Both the position numbers and the translations under genes were made by a program. The notes below the pieces were generated by a model that searched no databases, had not been told where the DNA came from, and saw only the letters and a program-made list of their open reading frames with translations. Below are positions 10,511 through 22,152 of a stretch of 64,000 nucleotides of DNA, one piece after another. The stretch spans positions 7,501 through 71,500 of the forward strand of contig CAJNDS010002681.1 of NCBI GenBank assembly GCA_905221605.1. Reading direction: 5' to 3'. Each line of letters begins with the position of its first letter. The first letter of the stretch is position 1. The DNA is from Symbiodinium natans (taxonomy: Eukaryota; Sar; Dinophyceae; Suessiales; Symbiodiniaceae).

Positions 10511-10583
10511 TGGGTTTAGGGTTTAGGGTTTAGGGTTTAGGGTTTAGGGTTTAGGGTTTAGGGTTTAGGGTTTAGGGTTTAGG
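10511..10583 (+). repeat. TTTAGGG array
   Basis: Ten perfect units. Confidence 0.96.
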
Positions 10584-10697
10584 CTTTCAGCCCTGCAAAC
10601 CCTGCTGTTAAGCTTTCAAGCCTCGCCACTCCTGCAGCGCAGCTAGTTCTGGATACTACAATCATTCCTGCCTGCTCGCTGCGGCCCCTACAATCCC

Positions 10698-10852
10698 TAC
10701 TTGAAGGTTCATGGGACTTATTAACCACTTATAACTCTGCCTACAACCCTACATATAATTGGGATAACCCCTATAAGACCCTTTAGGGGTATTATAAAGT
10801 AGGGTTATAAGTACAGTTATAGTTGGTTAGTAAGGCCCATGAACCTTCAAGT
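10698..10852. mobile_element. Family C element, long subtype
   Basis: CTACTTGAAGGTTCATGGGA ... GGCCCATGAACCTTCAAGTA. Shares its interior (TTATAATTGGGATAACCCCT) with 13556 and 24377. Confidence 0.85.
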
Positions 10853-11773
10853 ATCGCCCTCCGGATGCCTGAACCAAGTCCCAGGGCATTCGGGCTTAGG
10901 TTTAGGGTTTAGGGTTTAGGGTTTAGGGTTTAGGGATAACAATTGAACCTGACATGACAGGATTCTTCGGTTTTGGGGGATCTGGGGTGCTAAGACAGTG
11001 TGAAGATGCTTCAGAGGTACATAGAGCGAAGATGGAGCTGTTTGTGGAACTCCTTGGTCCATACAAGCCGCTTCACCCCAGCAGTTACGAGAACGCAGCG
11101 AGCAAACCCCACTTGTGGAGGCAGCCTGGACATATCTTGGCATTGAAACCTAACCTGCAGCCCGCGATGCCAGACAACTCTACCTGGCGCTTAGTGAGCA
11201 ACCCTAAACCCTAAACCCTAAACCATAAACCCTAGACCCCAAGGTCCTGTCGGAACCATCTTCTTGCCAACCCCTGAAACCCTCAATCCCAAAATCTTAG
11301 GCCAGCAACACGAGCTGCAGGAAAGCCCACGCACATAAAACCTACCATTCCAGGTCCTGCAGGAATGCATGGCGCTTCAGGAGCTCGAAGCCAATGCTGT
11401 TGGGAGCACAAATGATTTCGTTTGGCACATCAGAGAAAAGCCCCCTGATTCGACTCGAGTGACTCGATGCAGGCTTCTTTCAAGCAAACCAGGAGGGTTT
11501 AACACGTCTCCCTTCTGTCCGGACCCCCCATTTTTCCCCCAAACCAGTTGCGTGTTAACCCGGTTAACCCTACTTCTAGGGCCGTTCGCGCTTGAAGTAA
11601 GGGAATATCAAGAAATGGATCCCACAGCAGTCCTGTGCACATTTTGGAGGTCGACCCGACATGCTCCAAAACATTCCTGAACCCTAAGCCCTAAACCCGA
11701 GTATGACCTCTGAAGCTTCAAAACAATCCTAAGCGCCTAAACGGCATAAACCCTGAAAAAAGGGAAGATCTAC

Positions 11774-11866
11774 GATATGGTCTCCACCCAGCTGTAGGCC
11801 TCGAGCTCCTGGGTCCCAGCCCAGAGAGCCGAATGTCCCTGAGAGTCGAATAAGATGCCTTCAGCT
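11774..11866 (-). CDS. Candidate exon, unknown protein
   Basis: CATAG acceptor, 93 bp, GTAGAT donor. Reads AEGILFDSQGHSALWAGTQE then LEAYSWVETI. Aromatic and acidic composition is protein-like. No family recognised. Confidence 0.47.
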
Positions 11867-11903
11867 CTATGTGGGGTTTTAGGGTCTAGGGTTTAGGGTT
11901 TAG

Positions 11904-12005
11904 GGTTGTTCCCCCCTCATACTAACAGTTCTTAATTGGAATTATGGCACCCCCCCATCATAATCTCTTTTACGGATTGCTAGTTTAAGGCGGAACATCC
12001 CAAGT
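11904..12005. mobile_element. Family D inverted-repeat element
   Basis: Family D consensus ends CTTGGGATGTTCCCCCCT and AGGGGGGAACATCCCAAG, interior ACAGTCCTTAATAGGGATT. This copy: GTTGTTCCCCCCTCATACTA ... GGCGGAACATCCCAAG. Confidence 0.75.
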
Positions 12006-13295
12006 TGAGGGTTTAGAGTGTAGGGTTTCCGTATGGTTATAGCTATAAGATACATTCCTGAATGGGTTTAGGGTTTAGGGTTTAGGGTTGAGGGTTTAGG
12101 GTTTAGGGTTAGGGCTTAGGGTTTAGGATTTAGGATTTAGGGTTCAGGGTTTAGGGTTTAGGTCTGGGGCTCTTTGTGGTTCACTGGACAATCCCCGACG
12201 GGCGATTCCTCCGTCGGGCCTGCCAAGAACATCCAATCGGAGCCGCTGGGTCAAAAGGCCAGAGCCCCACAGGGTTTGGGGTTTAGGGTTTAGGGTTTGG
12301 GATTTGGAGGTTTAGGGTTTAGGGGATTTGGGGGTTTAGGTTTTAACTAGGGGTTTAGGGTAGAGGGCTTGGAGGTTTAAACCATTTGAAGCCCTAAACT
12401 AGACCCAAGGAGGACCCTAGGAAAGAAATAAAATGGTCCCCCTGTTTGGTTTAAAGGGCTCTTACGAGTCAACCCCAAGACCTGGGTCCTGAGTCCTCGC
12501 TGCAAAGCCCTACAGCTCCGAGACCTAGATCCTCTCGCCCTGCCGAAGCTCCGCACAGCGCAGCCTGCTCAAAGCTCCTCCTCTTGAAGAAACGGCTGTT
12601 GCAGAAAGGCTGAGACATCGTCCTGTCTTGGCGACGAGTTTAGGGTTTAGGTTTAGGGTTAAGGGTTAAGGGTTAAGGGTTAAGGGTTTAGGGTTTAGGG
12701 CGATGAATGAGGGGCTATAAGGTTGAAGGTGTAGGGCAAGAGTCTGACGACTGAACGTTGGTGAGGTTCTCGGTAGTTTAAAGAATCATGGACGCCTGGC
12801 CTAAGACACGGTCCCAGCAGGCCGCCCAAGACCCCCTCATTAAGAAATATGCCTCCAGTGCGCACTGAGAACTGACCACACAGTCATCTAAGCTGTGGTC
12901 CCTATCTGGGTAACCCTAAGTACATAAACAGGGCCGAATTTTTACAGGAACCCGAAGATGAGAACTTTTCTTTGTGCACCCTAAACTATCAACCCTGAGC
13001 CGACCCTGGCCTGAGCCAGCACTACTTACTCCTGAACCCAGGGAGCCCAACACCCCTCAGTTAGGGTATAGGGAACATAGAGGTGAGGGTTTAGGGCTTA
13101 GGGTTTCTGGTTTAGGGTTAGTGTTTTGGGCCATCAACCTCCAAGTAGGTCCTAAACCCTAAGCCCTACACCCTAAACCCTAAACCCTAAACCTAAGCCG
13201 AGGAGGGTCCTGAGCCAGCTTCCCCTGACGAAGTCTGCGCGGATGCCTGGCTTGAGGGCACGTGGAGATGCGGCAGCCGGACTTGGGAAGCTCCT

Positions 13296-13382
13296 AGGGT
13301 TTAGGGTTTAGGGTTTAGGGTTTAGGGTTTAGGGTTTAGGGTTTCGGGTTTCGGGTTTAGGGTTTAGGGTTTAGGATTTGGG
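13296..13382 (+). repeat. TTTAGGG array
   Basis: Mostly perfect, two TTTCGGG units. Confidence 0.95.
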
Positions 13383-13555
13383 GTACAACTCCTCAGGGCT
13401 GGTGTTTGCTTCTGAAACCGCGCCTAGACTCGACACTCCGCAACCAAAAGGCTCAATGGACTCTTACGTTCGCGTTGTTGGGGCCCAAAAGGCCTTGTCA
13501 TACTTGGGCTATTCTCAGCCTAAGGGTAACACGAGTCTGGATGGGCCCTTTACAA

Positions 13556-13709
13556 ACTTGAAGGTTCATGGGACTTACTAACCAATTATAACTGTACTTA
13601 TAACCCTACTTATAATACCCCTAAAGGGCCTTATAGGGGTTATCCCAATTATAAGTAGGGTTATCGGTACAGTTATAAGTGGTTATTAAGCCCCATGAAC
13701 CTTCAAGAA
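13556..13709. mobile_element. Family C element, long subtype, inverted interior
   Basis: AACTTGAAGGTTCATGGGAC ... CCCCATGAACCTTCAAG; the interior is in opposite order to 10698. Confidence 0.84.
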
Positions 13710-14024
13710 GTACTTGGCGGGCCACCTGAGATCCCATGTCGCCCAGCTTCAAGGGTAAGACATGTAGAAGGGGTGTCGGACAGCCCTCCACCCACCCAAA
13801 CGAGTGAAACCCAACTCCTCAAATCTCAAAGTGATAGGTTTAGGGTATAGGGTTTGGGGTTTAGGGTTTAGGGCTTAGGGTTTAGGGCCCTGAAGCCTCA
13901 AAGCCTGCCGCCCTGGAGGTCTTCAGAACTCAAGGCAAAGCCGAAAAAGACCCTTAAGTCCCGAGAACGAAGTTCGAAGCCCCAAAAAGTCAGTTCTGAA
14001 CCCTAAAGAAAAGCCGTATGCCCC

Positions 14025-14165
14025 AAACCCTAAACCCTAAACCCTACACCCTAAACCCTAAACCCTAAACCCTAAACCCTAAACCCTAAACCCTGAACCC
14101 TGAACCCTGAACCCTGAACCCTGAACCCTGAACCCTGAACCCTGAACCCTGAACCCCAAACCTAA
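14025..14165 (-). repeat. CCCTAAA then CCCTGAA array
   Basis: Nine or more uninterrupted CCCTGAA units at 14092-14153. Confidence 0.95.
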
Positions 14166-14279
14166 ACCCCTAAACTCTCAAGGACCAGAGCCCTAAACCG
14201 CAGAGGATCCAGGACCAAAGAGGCGCCTCTGGCTTGAAGTCTCCAGCCTTCACGTAGGGTCTGGGGCTTTGGGTTTGGG

Positions 14280-14545
14280 ATTGGGGTTTAGGGTTTATAG
14301 GGTTTATAGGGTTTACAGGGTTTATAGGGTTTATAGGGTTTATAGGGTAGGGTTTATAGGGTTTATAGGGTAGGGTTTATAGGGTTTACAGGGTTTATAG
14401 GGTAGGGTTTATAGGGTTTATAGGGTAGGGTTTATAGGGTTTACAGGGTTTATAGGGTAGGGCTTATAGGGTTTATAGGGTAGGGTTTATAGAGTTCACA
14501 GGGTTTATAGGGTTTACAGGGTTTATAGGGTTTAGAGTTTAGGGC
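14280..14545 (+). repeat. GGGTTTATA variant array
   Basis: About 27 units of GGGTTTATA or GGGTTTACA, with GGGTA spacers in a partly regular higher-order pattern. Confidence 0.94.
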
Positions 14546-14571
14546 TTGCGGTTCAGGATTCAGAGGGCATC

Positions 14572-14669
14572 GTGGTAGCCCAGAAACAAACACACTATAA
14601 TCAGGGTACCCTGCTACTTCAAAAGGGAACCCTTGAGCCAAAAAAACGGGAAGAAGGGTACCACTGGAT
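14572..14669. mobile_element. Family B element, right end eroded
   Basis: GTGGTAGCCCAGAAACAAAC ... GGGAAGAAGGGTACCACTGG. Confidence 0.75.
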
Positions 14670-15168
14670 CGGAAAGGTTCGTTGGAGTCGTTCCTCGCAG
14701 CCTTGGCCTCTCCAACGCCGATCGTCACCCAAAGTTCAAGCCCAACCCCTCAGAACCAGCCCAGACCCTAACCCCGAAGCCTCAAAAAACTCTGTGTTTA
14801 AAACCTTCAAGAAAACGCATCGAAAACCTGTTCAGGAAGCCGCATCAAAACAACATCCTGAACACTGCTCCCCTAAAGACGTCCGAGTGACGTCTTGCAT
14901 GAACCCCTCAACCCTAGTTCAACCCTCTCGCGGAAAGAAGGCGCCTGGAGACCTCCGTCTTCTGCATCAAAAGCGTTGCGTTTGCCTGCAGAAAGTTGTA
15001 GACCGCAACAAGAGGACGCTGCTTCATTGCAGTTTACATTGACAGTTTTAGCGTATATAGAGGCATAATCTTGGTATATAGGGCTTAAGGGATTCAGGAT
15101 TTCACATATACGGATAATGTAGGCAGGGGCTGATTCATCCATGGGTACTGAAGGTAGTCTTAGTATAA

Positions 15169-15257
15169 GAGGTTTAGGGTTTAGGGTTTAGGGTTTAGGG
15201 TTTAGGGTTTAGGGTTTAGGGTTTAGGGTTTAGGGTTTAGGGTTTAGGGTTTAGGGA
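15169..15257 (+). repeat. TTTAGGG array
   Basis: Twelve perfect units. Confidence 0.96.
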
Positions 15258-15799
15258 ACCCCAAACCCTACAGCTTCTCCACTCGTCGCATTTAGGGTTT
15301 TGAAACGTAAAAAAACCTTAAGCCCTAAATGGGGGGGGGTAAACATGTTCTTGTTGTGAGCTTCTCTCTCTTGCGCGGCCTCCATCCTCCTTCCTTGGCA
15401 CTTTTTTCTCATCACCCTCAGCCCTAAGTCCGAAACTCGAACCCCTGAACCCTCAAAACCTGCGCCGCTGGTAGGAACAATCGGAAGCTTTTGCAGCAAA
15501 TGCCGAAAACCTGCGAACACCTTTCCCTGCATCTTAAGGCCTTTGATGCTTAAACCCTCCCACCAGAGCCTGCCCCACCTCTGTTTTTCATGGCAGCGGT
15601 TCCAAGAGATAGGGTCTTACCTCACTCTGGAACCATAACGGTCATGGAATGGATGCTTCGCCGAAATAGGATTTTACAGGCTTTTGGAACCGTTCTCCAA
15701 AGTGGCTCCAAAGTCTTTAAGCCCCAAGAGCTCGTTTTGTAGATTTTTCAGTCCTGCAAACCCTGAACCCCAACAACTTCAGCACCCACAGGGTCGCAC

Positions 15800-15860
15800 C
15801 TGCGACGCCTGCCAAGCAAGGCTCGCTTGGATGGCGTTGGCGGCGCGGAGGCAGTACGAG
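15800..15860 (-). CDS. Candidate exon, unknown protein
   Basis: GGTAG acceptor, 61 bp, CGCAG/GTGCGA donor. Reads SYCLRAANAIQASLAWQASQ. By my count 17 of 20 third positions are G or C. The opposite strand is also open here but has weaker codon bias. Confidence 0.48.
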
Positions 15861-16056
15861 CTACCTTGACTTGGCTGTTTCGTTGGGTATCCATCCAAGG
15901 GAGTCTTATATTTCAGAAGGACATCCCTAAACCCTCGACCTTCCCTCAACCCTCAACCCCTAACACCGCAATCATGAGGGGAGCTCGACCCGGCAGCGTC
16001 GATTTCCTTGCTTGTTGCCTTGCTGGCCCCCTTTGGGTGGAGGGTTTAGGGTTCAG

Positions 16057-16155
16057 GTTGGGATGTTCCCCCCTATACTTCCTAAATAAGTATTATAGTA
16101 CCCCCAATTTTAATCCCTATTACGGACTGTTAGTAGAAGGGGGAACATCCCAAGG
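16057..16155. mobile_element. Family D element
   Basis: TTGGGATGTTCCCCCCTATA ... GAAGGGGGAACATCCCAAG, complete and in the middle of a telomere-type tract. Confidence 0.85.
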
Positions 16156-16344
16156 TTTAGGGTAGGTGATGTCAAAGACCTACACTCAAACTCAAGGTGG
16201 GGCACCGGGGCTTCCTTTCCCCTGAGCCCTCAATGCCTGCCTCAAGCCCCAAACCCCAAACTCCATAAGCACTAAACCCTCAAAGCCCTGAGCCCTACAC
16301 CCTGAATCGAAGAACAGGTGGCTGCTCAAAACCCACGGCAACCC

Positions 16345-16475
16345 TACTAAACCCTAAACCCTAAACCCTAAACCCTAAACCCTAAACCCTAAACCCTAAA
16401 CCCTAAACCCTAAACCCTAAACCCTAAACCCTAAACCTAAACCCTAAACCCTCAACCCCAAACCCGAAACCCCCC
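16345..16475 (-). repeat. CCCTAAA array
   Basis: About 17 units, directly left of exon 16494-16581. Confidence 0.95.
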
Positions 16476-16493
16476 CCAAACCCCAAACTGGAC

Positions 16494-16581
16494 CCTCGAT
16501 CCTTGCAGCCGTGGCTCCCCAAAGGAACGGCGTCTCCGAGACGTAGACAAGCGTCTGCGCAATCCGTGGGCCGTCGTAGAC
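16494..16581 (-). CDS. Candidate exon, unknown protein
   Basis: AAGCAG acceptor followed by VYDGPRIAQTLVYVSETPFL then WGATAARIE. A GTCCAG donor is possible; a GA donor after GCTGCAAG is an alternative. Arrays flank both sides. Confidence 0.47.
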
Positions 16582-16732
16582 CTGCTTAGGCTTTAGGGTT
16601 TAGGGTTTAGGGAACTAGGATACCCCACAGAGAGGTCCAACTATAAGTAGAGCTATAAGCATATGGTAACTGTATACTTCTGACCCGACTTAGGAGTGCT
16701 TCTAACCCTACTTATAACTATCATGGCCCTTC

Positions 16733-16812
16733 AAACCCCCTGAAAAATGTCCCTGAGTATGATCCTCTTAGACCCAAATGTGAAATATCCCCCAAGGGCC
16801 GACCTAGGAAAC
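16733..16812. mobile_element. Family J element
   Basis: CCCTTCAAACCCCCTGAAAA ... CCCAAGGGCCGACCTAGG, same motif order. Confidence 0.6.
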
Positions 16813-16839
16813 TTGGGGGTTCGGGCTTAGGGTTTAGGG

Positions 16840-17480
16840 GTGTTAGGGCTTAGACCGATCTGAATTGAAGACTATAGTGGTATCTCGTCTAAAGATATGC
16901 GATTGGCCGCATTCATGAGGTTCATTGCCCAATCAAGGTTAGCCCGAACATGTTCAACTGTCGGTGGCTGGCTATGCCTGAGCTGTTACGAAGGCTACAC
17001 TAAGCTCTGTTGAAATCAAACGCTTTATGATTGGAATTCTTTGTTTAGTGCAAAGCAGGGGTATGTTCAAGGGCTTGATAACTGTTGATTGTGGCTGTGC
17101 TTTTTGCTAACTTTGGTCTCTTATGTTCTCTTCTAACTTAGAACTACCTCAAAATTACCGAGACCTCAACGTAGCCAGGCACTCTGGTACGGGGGCAAAT
17201 TCTTCTTAAGTGGACCACTATGGTGTTTAGGTACTTGATAGCGTGAAACTTGAGGGTCTTTTCGGAATGGGGGGGATAAGCACCATCCACTGCTTTCTGA
17301 CAGCGGATAGCTTCTTGCCAAGTCATTGACTCCACAAGCAATGCAACCCTTGCATTGTTTCGGGTCCATGACGATGAACAATCTGAGAATGTTTGAGATT
17401 GTGGCCTGCCTTTGAATTTACTCTACTATATATATATACATATATATACATATATCTATACATGCTTTATTTATATATTT
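16840..17480. other. Array-free stretch, no confirmed gene
   Basis: No telomere-type units. Two overlapping minus-strand frames of 65-71 codons lie at 17144-17381, neither with a recognised motif nor strong codon bias. TATA-type microsatellite at 17425-17500. Confidence 0.5.
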
Positions 17481-18014
17481 ATTTATTTCTTTATTTAACT
17501 TTGATTTTTTTTTTTGGGGGGGGGGGTGTTCCTTTTTGACAGCCCACACTTGGGCATCTGGATCGTCAGGGCTTGGGGTTCGGAGGCTCGTCTACCTTTT
17601 GAGTGTTTGCGGTTCGGGGGAATGATGGAAAAAAGGCCCTCAGACATCTTTGGTTTGGGGTTTAGGCTTTGGGGTTTAGGGGTCCATTTCGGGCGGCATG
17701 AGGGTGGGAACATGTCTAGATTTACAGCGCAAGAGCACCCAATAATTTCGATCACGTTCCATTCTGTGGTGGAAGGAGAAGGAGTCGGCCTCGGGTGAAG
17801 TTGGATGAGGGGTTGCTTGGGGTACCCTGTTGCGGCATCTCCTCCTCCGCCCCCAAAAAAACAACAATAAAACACACACACACACACACATACACAAACA
17901 CACGCTCACACCTTAACCCACCCAACCTAAACGAACTCGAATTTTGTTCTTGAACCGTTGAAAAGCCCTAACTGTCAACCCTAAACCCTGAACCCTACAA
18001 AGACCTCAACATGC

Positions 18015-18095
18015 TCAGAAGCACCACTTCCCCTTGGCTCGCACCTCACTGAAGTACTCGTTGAACTTCTTTTTCCGGAAGCCGGCAGGGCTGTT
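18015..18095 (-). CDS. Candidate C-terminal exon
   Basis: TCCACAG acceptor, 26 codons, stop TGA at 18015-18017. Reads NSPAGFRKKKFNEYFSEVRA then KGKWCF. Strong third-position G/C bias. It marks the 3' end of a minus-strand gene whose other exons lie between 19.7 and 29 kb, but the phase chain was not solved. Confidence 0.55.
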   Translation of the reverse strand, partial: NSPAGFRKKKFNEYFSEVRAKGKWCF

Positions 18096-18204
18096 CTGTG
18101 GACAGGGTTGCTTGGGTTTAGGGTTTCGGGTTTTGCTTTTGAGGAGCTTTTAGGGTTATCTCGGGTTCTGAGGGCTGCTATTAAGGAAATAGGGTTTAGG
18201 GTTT

Positions 18205-18291
18205 AGGGTTGAGGGTTCAGGGTCTTTGGGGGGTCATTGATACAAAGGGACCATCAGGGAATATTAGTAGTAATTATTCCGACCCCTAAAC
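18205..18291. mobile_element. Family G element, right portion
   Basis: GATACAAAGGGACCATCAGG ... GTAGTAATTATTCCGACCCC. Confidence 0.65.
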
Positions 18292-18316
18292 CCTACTAAC
18301 ATGCCCATCTTTCGCT

Positions 18317-18411
18317 TGGTAGCCCAGTCACCATCTTGTTATAATTGGTTACTTTAGAAGGGAACCCAGAACCAAAACAAGGGTAAAGGGTACCACTAAG
18401 CTACCAAGTTC
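18317..18411. mobile_element. Family B element
   Basis: TTGGTAGCCCAGTCACC ... GGTACCACTAAGCTACCAAG. Confidence 0.82.
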
Positions 18412-18719
18412 CAAAGTCCTGGCATACCCCATGCGGTGAGGGGAGAGAGTCCACCTGGACTTTTTGTGGTGTAGGGTCTAGGGTTTAGGGGTTAGGGTCT
18501 AGGGTTTAGGGTGTACGCCTTGGGCACTCTTGGAAGCTTGCGACCCAACGGAACCCCCAAATCCTAAACCCTAAACCCCAAACCCTAAACCCTAAACCAG
18601 CACCCACCGCTTCCACGCTGCTGCCTGGGCTGTCCAGACCCACCGCAGGATCGCCTCGTGCTTTGGAGCTTCCGAAAATCGGGGCAGCCTTTTTGGGGGC
18701 TCCTTTAAAAGGATTATGT

Positions 18720-18865
18720 GTTGGGATGTTCCCCCCTCTACTAACAGTCCTTAATACGGGTTCTAGTGCCCCATATGCATACTTGTAAGCAGGGATATAA
18801 GTACCCCTCAACAGGGATATAAGTGTAGTAACCGTAGCTATACCCCTACTTCTAAACAACCATAA
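18720..18865. mobile_element. Chimeric element, family D left half and family C right half
   Basis: Starts GTTGGGATGTTCCCCCCTCT with D interior, then passes into C-like CCCCTACTTCTAAACAACCA ... CACCAAGTA. Confidence 0.6.
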
Positions 18866-19589
18866 ACCACCAAGTAAACCTTGCAGTCAGAAAACCCTGG
18901 AGCCCTTGTGGGTCTAGTGAGAGTCTTGGGTTTTTGGCACAGTTGAGGTGCAGCATATCCGGGATCGCTGTCGTAGGGTGAGCTTCAGGTGGTGCTGGCT
19001 GGTGTACTTTCCTATTTGGTCTAGGAGGTTTATGTGGGCTTAGGGTTCAGGGTCTTCAGGCGCCAGCGCAGAAGACTAGGAGTTTTAGGACTACGCCACA
19101 TGCCTGTACTCCCTCCCCCAGCCAAAACCTCGAAACCCTAAGCCCCCAAAGAAGCAAGGCATGCTGCACGAGCTACAACGGCAGGCAACTCACTGGGTGG
19201 AAAGGGGGGCGGGGGGGCTGGGGAGGGGAGGTTCATACTCTCCATGGTGCAAGTCACTGGGGTTTTAGGGCTCCGGGGGTAGGATGTATGCTTGCAGTTA
19301 TACTGTTCAGTGCTTCATGTTTTGAGAAGAACCATTGCGCACAGACAACCCCGACCCTAAGGCCCGAACCAAGCCGCAACCCAAACAACACAGCAAAACA
19401 CAAAACGCGCTCTGAACCAGGAAAGGCAAACACCCGGCAAACACTCGGTTCTAGGGGTTGTGCCTTGGACCCTTATGATTGTATCCTTGGGTTTTGGGGA
19501 CCCTGTTAAAGATTTCTAAGGTAGTATAAGGGCCATGTTAGGAGTATATTAAGGGGAACCTTGAGGGGCACAACCTTAGGGGTAACCCT

Positions 19590-19755
19590 AAGCCCTAAAC
19601 CCTACACCCTAAACACCCTAACACCCTAAACACCCTAACACCCTAGCACCCTAACACCCTAACACCCTAACACCCTAACACCCTAACACCCTAACACCCT
19701 AAACACCCTAAACACCCTAACACCCTACACACCCTAAACACCCTAACACCCTAAC
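19590..19755 (-). repeat. ACACCCTA variant array
   Basis: About 20 CACCCTAA units of 7-8 bp, a variant not seen elsewhere in the window. Confidence 0.95.
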
Positions 19756-19818
19756 GGTTCGCGTGCCTCTGCCAGGTCCGTGTCGCCCTGGAGAGCCGCC
19801 AGCTCTGCAAACCAGCAC
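19756..19818 (-). CDS. Candidate exon, unknown protein
   Basis: GTGAG acceptor, 63 bp, donor GTTAGG supplied by the adjoining ACACCCTA array. Reads CWFAELAALQGDTDLAEARE. The plus strand is also open, with less regular codons. Confidence 0.43.
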
Positions 19819-19863
19819 CTCACAGGACTTAAGGGTTTAGGGTTTAGGGTTAAGGGTTAAGGA

Positions 19864-20019
19864 CTTGCTTGGAGCTTCATTTAGGTAGTTCTCAGAGTAG
19901 GGTTAGAAGTTCCCGAAATAGGGCTAGAAGTATCGTTGCCCTAAACCCTAATTAAACCCTAAACCCATAACCCATGAACCATAAGCAGAACGCTACTTAC
20001 ATCTGAACCTCCAAGTAGG
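19864..20019. mobile_element. Degenerate family C element holding CCCTAAA units
   Basis: Left GCTTGGAGCTTCATTTAGGT, right CTGAACCTCCAAGTAGG; CCCTAAACCC motifs lie in the middle. Confidence 0.6.
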
Positions 20020-20075
20020 GTTGGTTCAGGGATTGCCCCAGGCTTTGGCGGCTGCGAAGTCGGATTAAGGTGTCG

Positions 20076-20152
20076 TTTAGGGTTTAGGGTTTAGGGTTTA
20101 GGGTTTAGGGTTTGGGGTTTAGGGTTTAGGGTTTAAGGTTTAGGGTTTAGGG
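20076..20152 (+). repeat. TTTAGGG array
   Basis: About 11 units, minor variants. Confidence 0.95.
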
Positions 20153-20324
20153 GTGCAAGGCCTGACATGTTGCGTGTTCGCGTCCAAGCATAGGGTACCT
20201 ACAGGCGATCAAGCGTGGGCTTGCCTGGCGTCTCGGGCATAGGGCAAGGCGAACGCATTTTACGAGGGGCCCCAAACTTAAAACGAATGTCTCAGCCTGA
20301 ATGATTAGAATAGGTTTTTCTTGT

Positions 20325-20416
20325 TTTGTTTTTTTTGGATTGGGGGGGGGGGAAATTATTGCATAATTGTACGGGGACAATAAGGGCATGCTATTAGTAA
20401 TTATTCCGACCCCTAC
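20325..20416. mobile_element. Family G-like element
   Basis: Right part GGGGACAATAAGGGCATGCT then TTAGTAATTATTCCGACCCC; left part replaced by T and G runs. Confidence 0.5.
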
Positions 20417-20693
20417 ATTTCATCTTGTTGAGGTGTGGTACTAAAGTTGTGCACCAAGTAGGGGTAGTCGCCGTTCTACCCCGAAACCCTCAAAAAGCCG
20501 GAAACCCTGAGAAAAGCCTGAAACCCTGACAAAAAAGAACAAAAACAACTTGTTCGCTTCGATCATCGCCGCCCTAACCAATGTGGGAGCCCCTCTGCCG
20601 TTTTCGGACAGGAAAGCATTTCAGGAAGCTACCTCCGCAAACTCCAGAGGTCCAACACACAAAAGGCCCTGTGCTGGTAACCCCGAACATGCC

Positions 20694-20800
20694 TAATATA
20701 GGGGCCTGAATAAGCAGAGCAAGGTTCTGGGGAGTTATTGAAGTACATTTATCCAGGGACCACAAGGGAACGTTGTTTCGTCATTCTTCCGACCCCTATA
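20694..20800. mobile_element. Family G element
   Basis: CTAATATAGGGGCCTGAATA ... GTCATTCTTCCGACCCCTAT, complete imperfect inverted ends. Confidence 0.78.
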
Positions 20801-21982
20801 CTACATGCAGGAGTCCTACGTGCCAGCTGTCTGACCTCACTCACCCACCCTTATCCATGCCGCCGAGTGGCGACCACCAGCTCCAGGCAAATTTGCCGTG
20901 GTACCTGAGATATGTTTATTCAAATTTAGCTTGGGGCTTGGGTTTTCAAGTGAAGCGTTCGGGAGCGTAGGGTTGGGGTTTGGGACTTGGGCTTCCTGTC
21001 GAGTAGGCAGACACACCCAAATGAACAATCCAAAGCTGCCAAAGCTAGCCAAGAGATGCATTCACTGTCTAGAATCTTCTCGAATTTCGGTGGGCGGGGT
21101 GGGCGTAGGGCTTGGGGAGTTAGACCAGCACGTCCTAGGGTTTATGGACTCAGCTGCAAACAGCAAAGTCCTAGATGCCCCCCTGAGCTCTAAACCCTAA
21201 ACCCGAAAACCCTCTAAGTAAGTGTTGGATGCCTAGACGGTCCCTAAGATCTTAGGCCCGGTGTTTGGAGCTTTCGCAACCCTGGCAGAGTTCTTTGGGG
21301 GTGGAGGTTTAGGCATCAAGCAAAACACGAGGACTTTGCCTGATTTCGTCTTGATAAGCAGGCTCAGGGTTTGGCCCCGACCCCCAGCCTCCAACAGCCA
21401 CCCCCCCTAAACCCTAAGCCCTAAACCCCAAACCCTAAACCCTAAACCCTAAAGTCCCCCCTCCTCCACCACGCACTTCTCTACGTTGGAACTCGCTGAG
21501 ACCCGGTCTGAAGCAAGCCGATCGCCTGCTTGGCCGAACTGACCTGTGACATGATTGCCGCTGGGTTTAGGGCCTTGTCGGGTTTTGTGGTTGTAGGGTT
21601 TAATAGGGTTTAACCCTCAACCCGAAACCTTTCCCCTAAACCCTGAACCCTGAACCCTTGAAGACACAGGGTCGGAGGTTCAGCTCAGTTCAGGGACCCG
21701 GACGTAAACGTCACCGTCGAGTATGTGGCCGAGGGCTTATTGCCAGCTCTCGCTTTTCGTGTACTAAACCCCAAAACCCCAAAACCCCAAAAAAAAAACC
21801 CGAAACCCCTAAACCCCCAAAGCCCTAACCCCAAACCCTAAACCCTACACCCTACAGTGGGCATAGGCGGCGAAAAACGGCAGCTGATGTGGGAGCCCGA
21901 AGCCTCAAGCAAGCCTTTGACCCTAAACACTGAACCCTAAACCCTGAACCCCAAACCCTAAACCGAATGGGATGCTAGGGAC

Positions 21983-22027
21983 CTGTAGCGGAACCCGTTC
22001 GCATTCCTGGGCTTGCGCGACTTGGTC
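21983..22027 (-). CDS. Candidate 45 bp exon
   Basis: TTGAG acceptor, 15 complete codons (DQVAQAQECERVPLQ), donor CAG/GTCCCT. Phase 0 at both ends. Arrays lie on either side. Confidence 0.44.
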
Positions 22028-22089
22028 CTCAACCCTAAACCCTAAACCCTAAACCCTAAACTCTAAACCCTAAACCCTAAACCCTAAAC

Positions 22090-22152
22090 CCCACTCCCTC
22101 CCAGCTGCCTCATAGGTGGGCCACTTCGGCGCGTTGATGCCAACGATGTTTT
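22090..22152 (-). CDS. Candidate exon with telomere-motif donor
   Basis: CCCAG acceptor, 63 bp, donor GTTTAGGG, which is the first unit of the adjoining array. Reads NIVGINAPKWPTYEAAGREW. No family recognised. Confidence 0.47.

Noticed and set aside
14630-14645. Dinoflagellate spliced-leader sequence (CTTGAGCCAAAA, reverse of TTTTGGCTCAAG)
   Set aside because: It lies in a family B element whose other copies read CTTAAACCAAAA. The rest of the leader is absent, so it is a chance match.
20540-20630. Minus-strand exon reading NAFLSENGRGAPTLVRAAMI
   Set aside because: A TGA precedes it in frame without an acceptor, and two other frames are open. Too ambiguous to list as a feature.
21680-21755. 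Exon on either strand (plus NVTVEYVAEGLLPALAF; minus ALGHILDGDVYVRVPEL)
   Set aside because: Both strands look equally coding with similar third-position bias. No phase link decides, so it is not listed.
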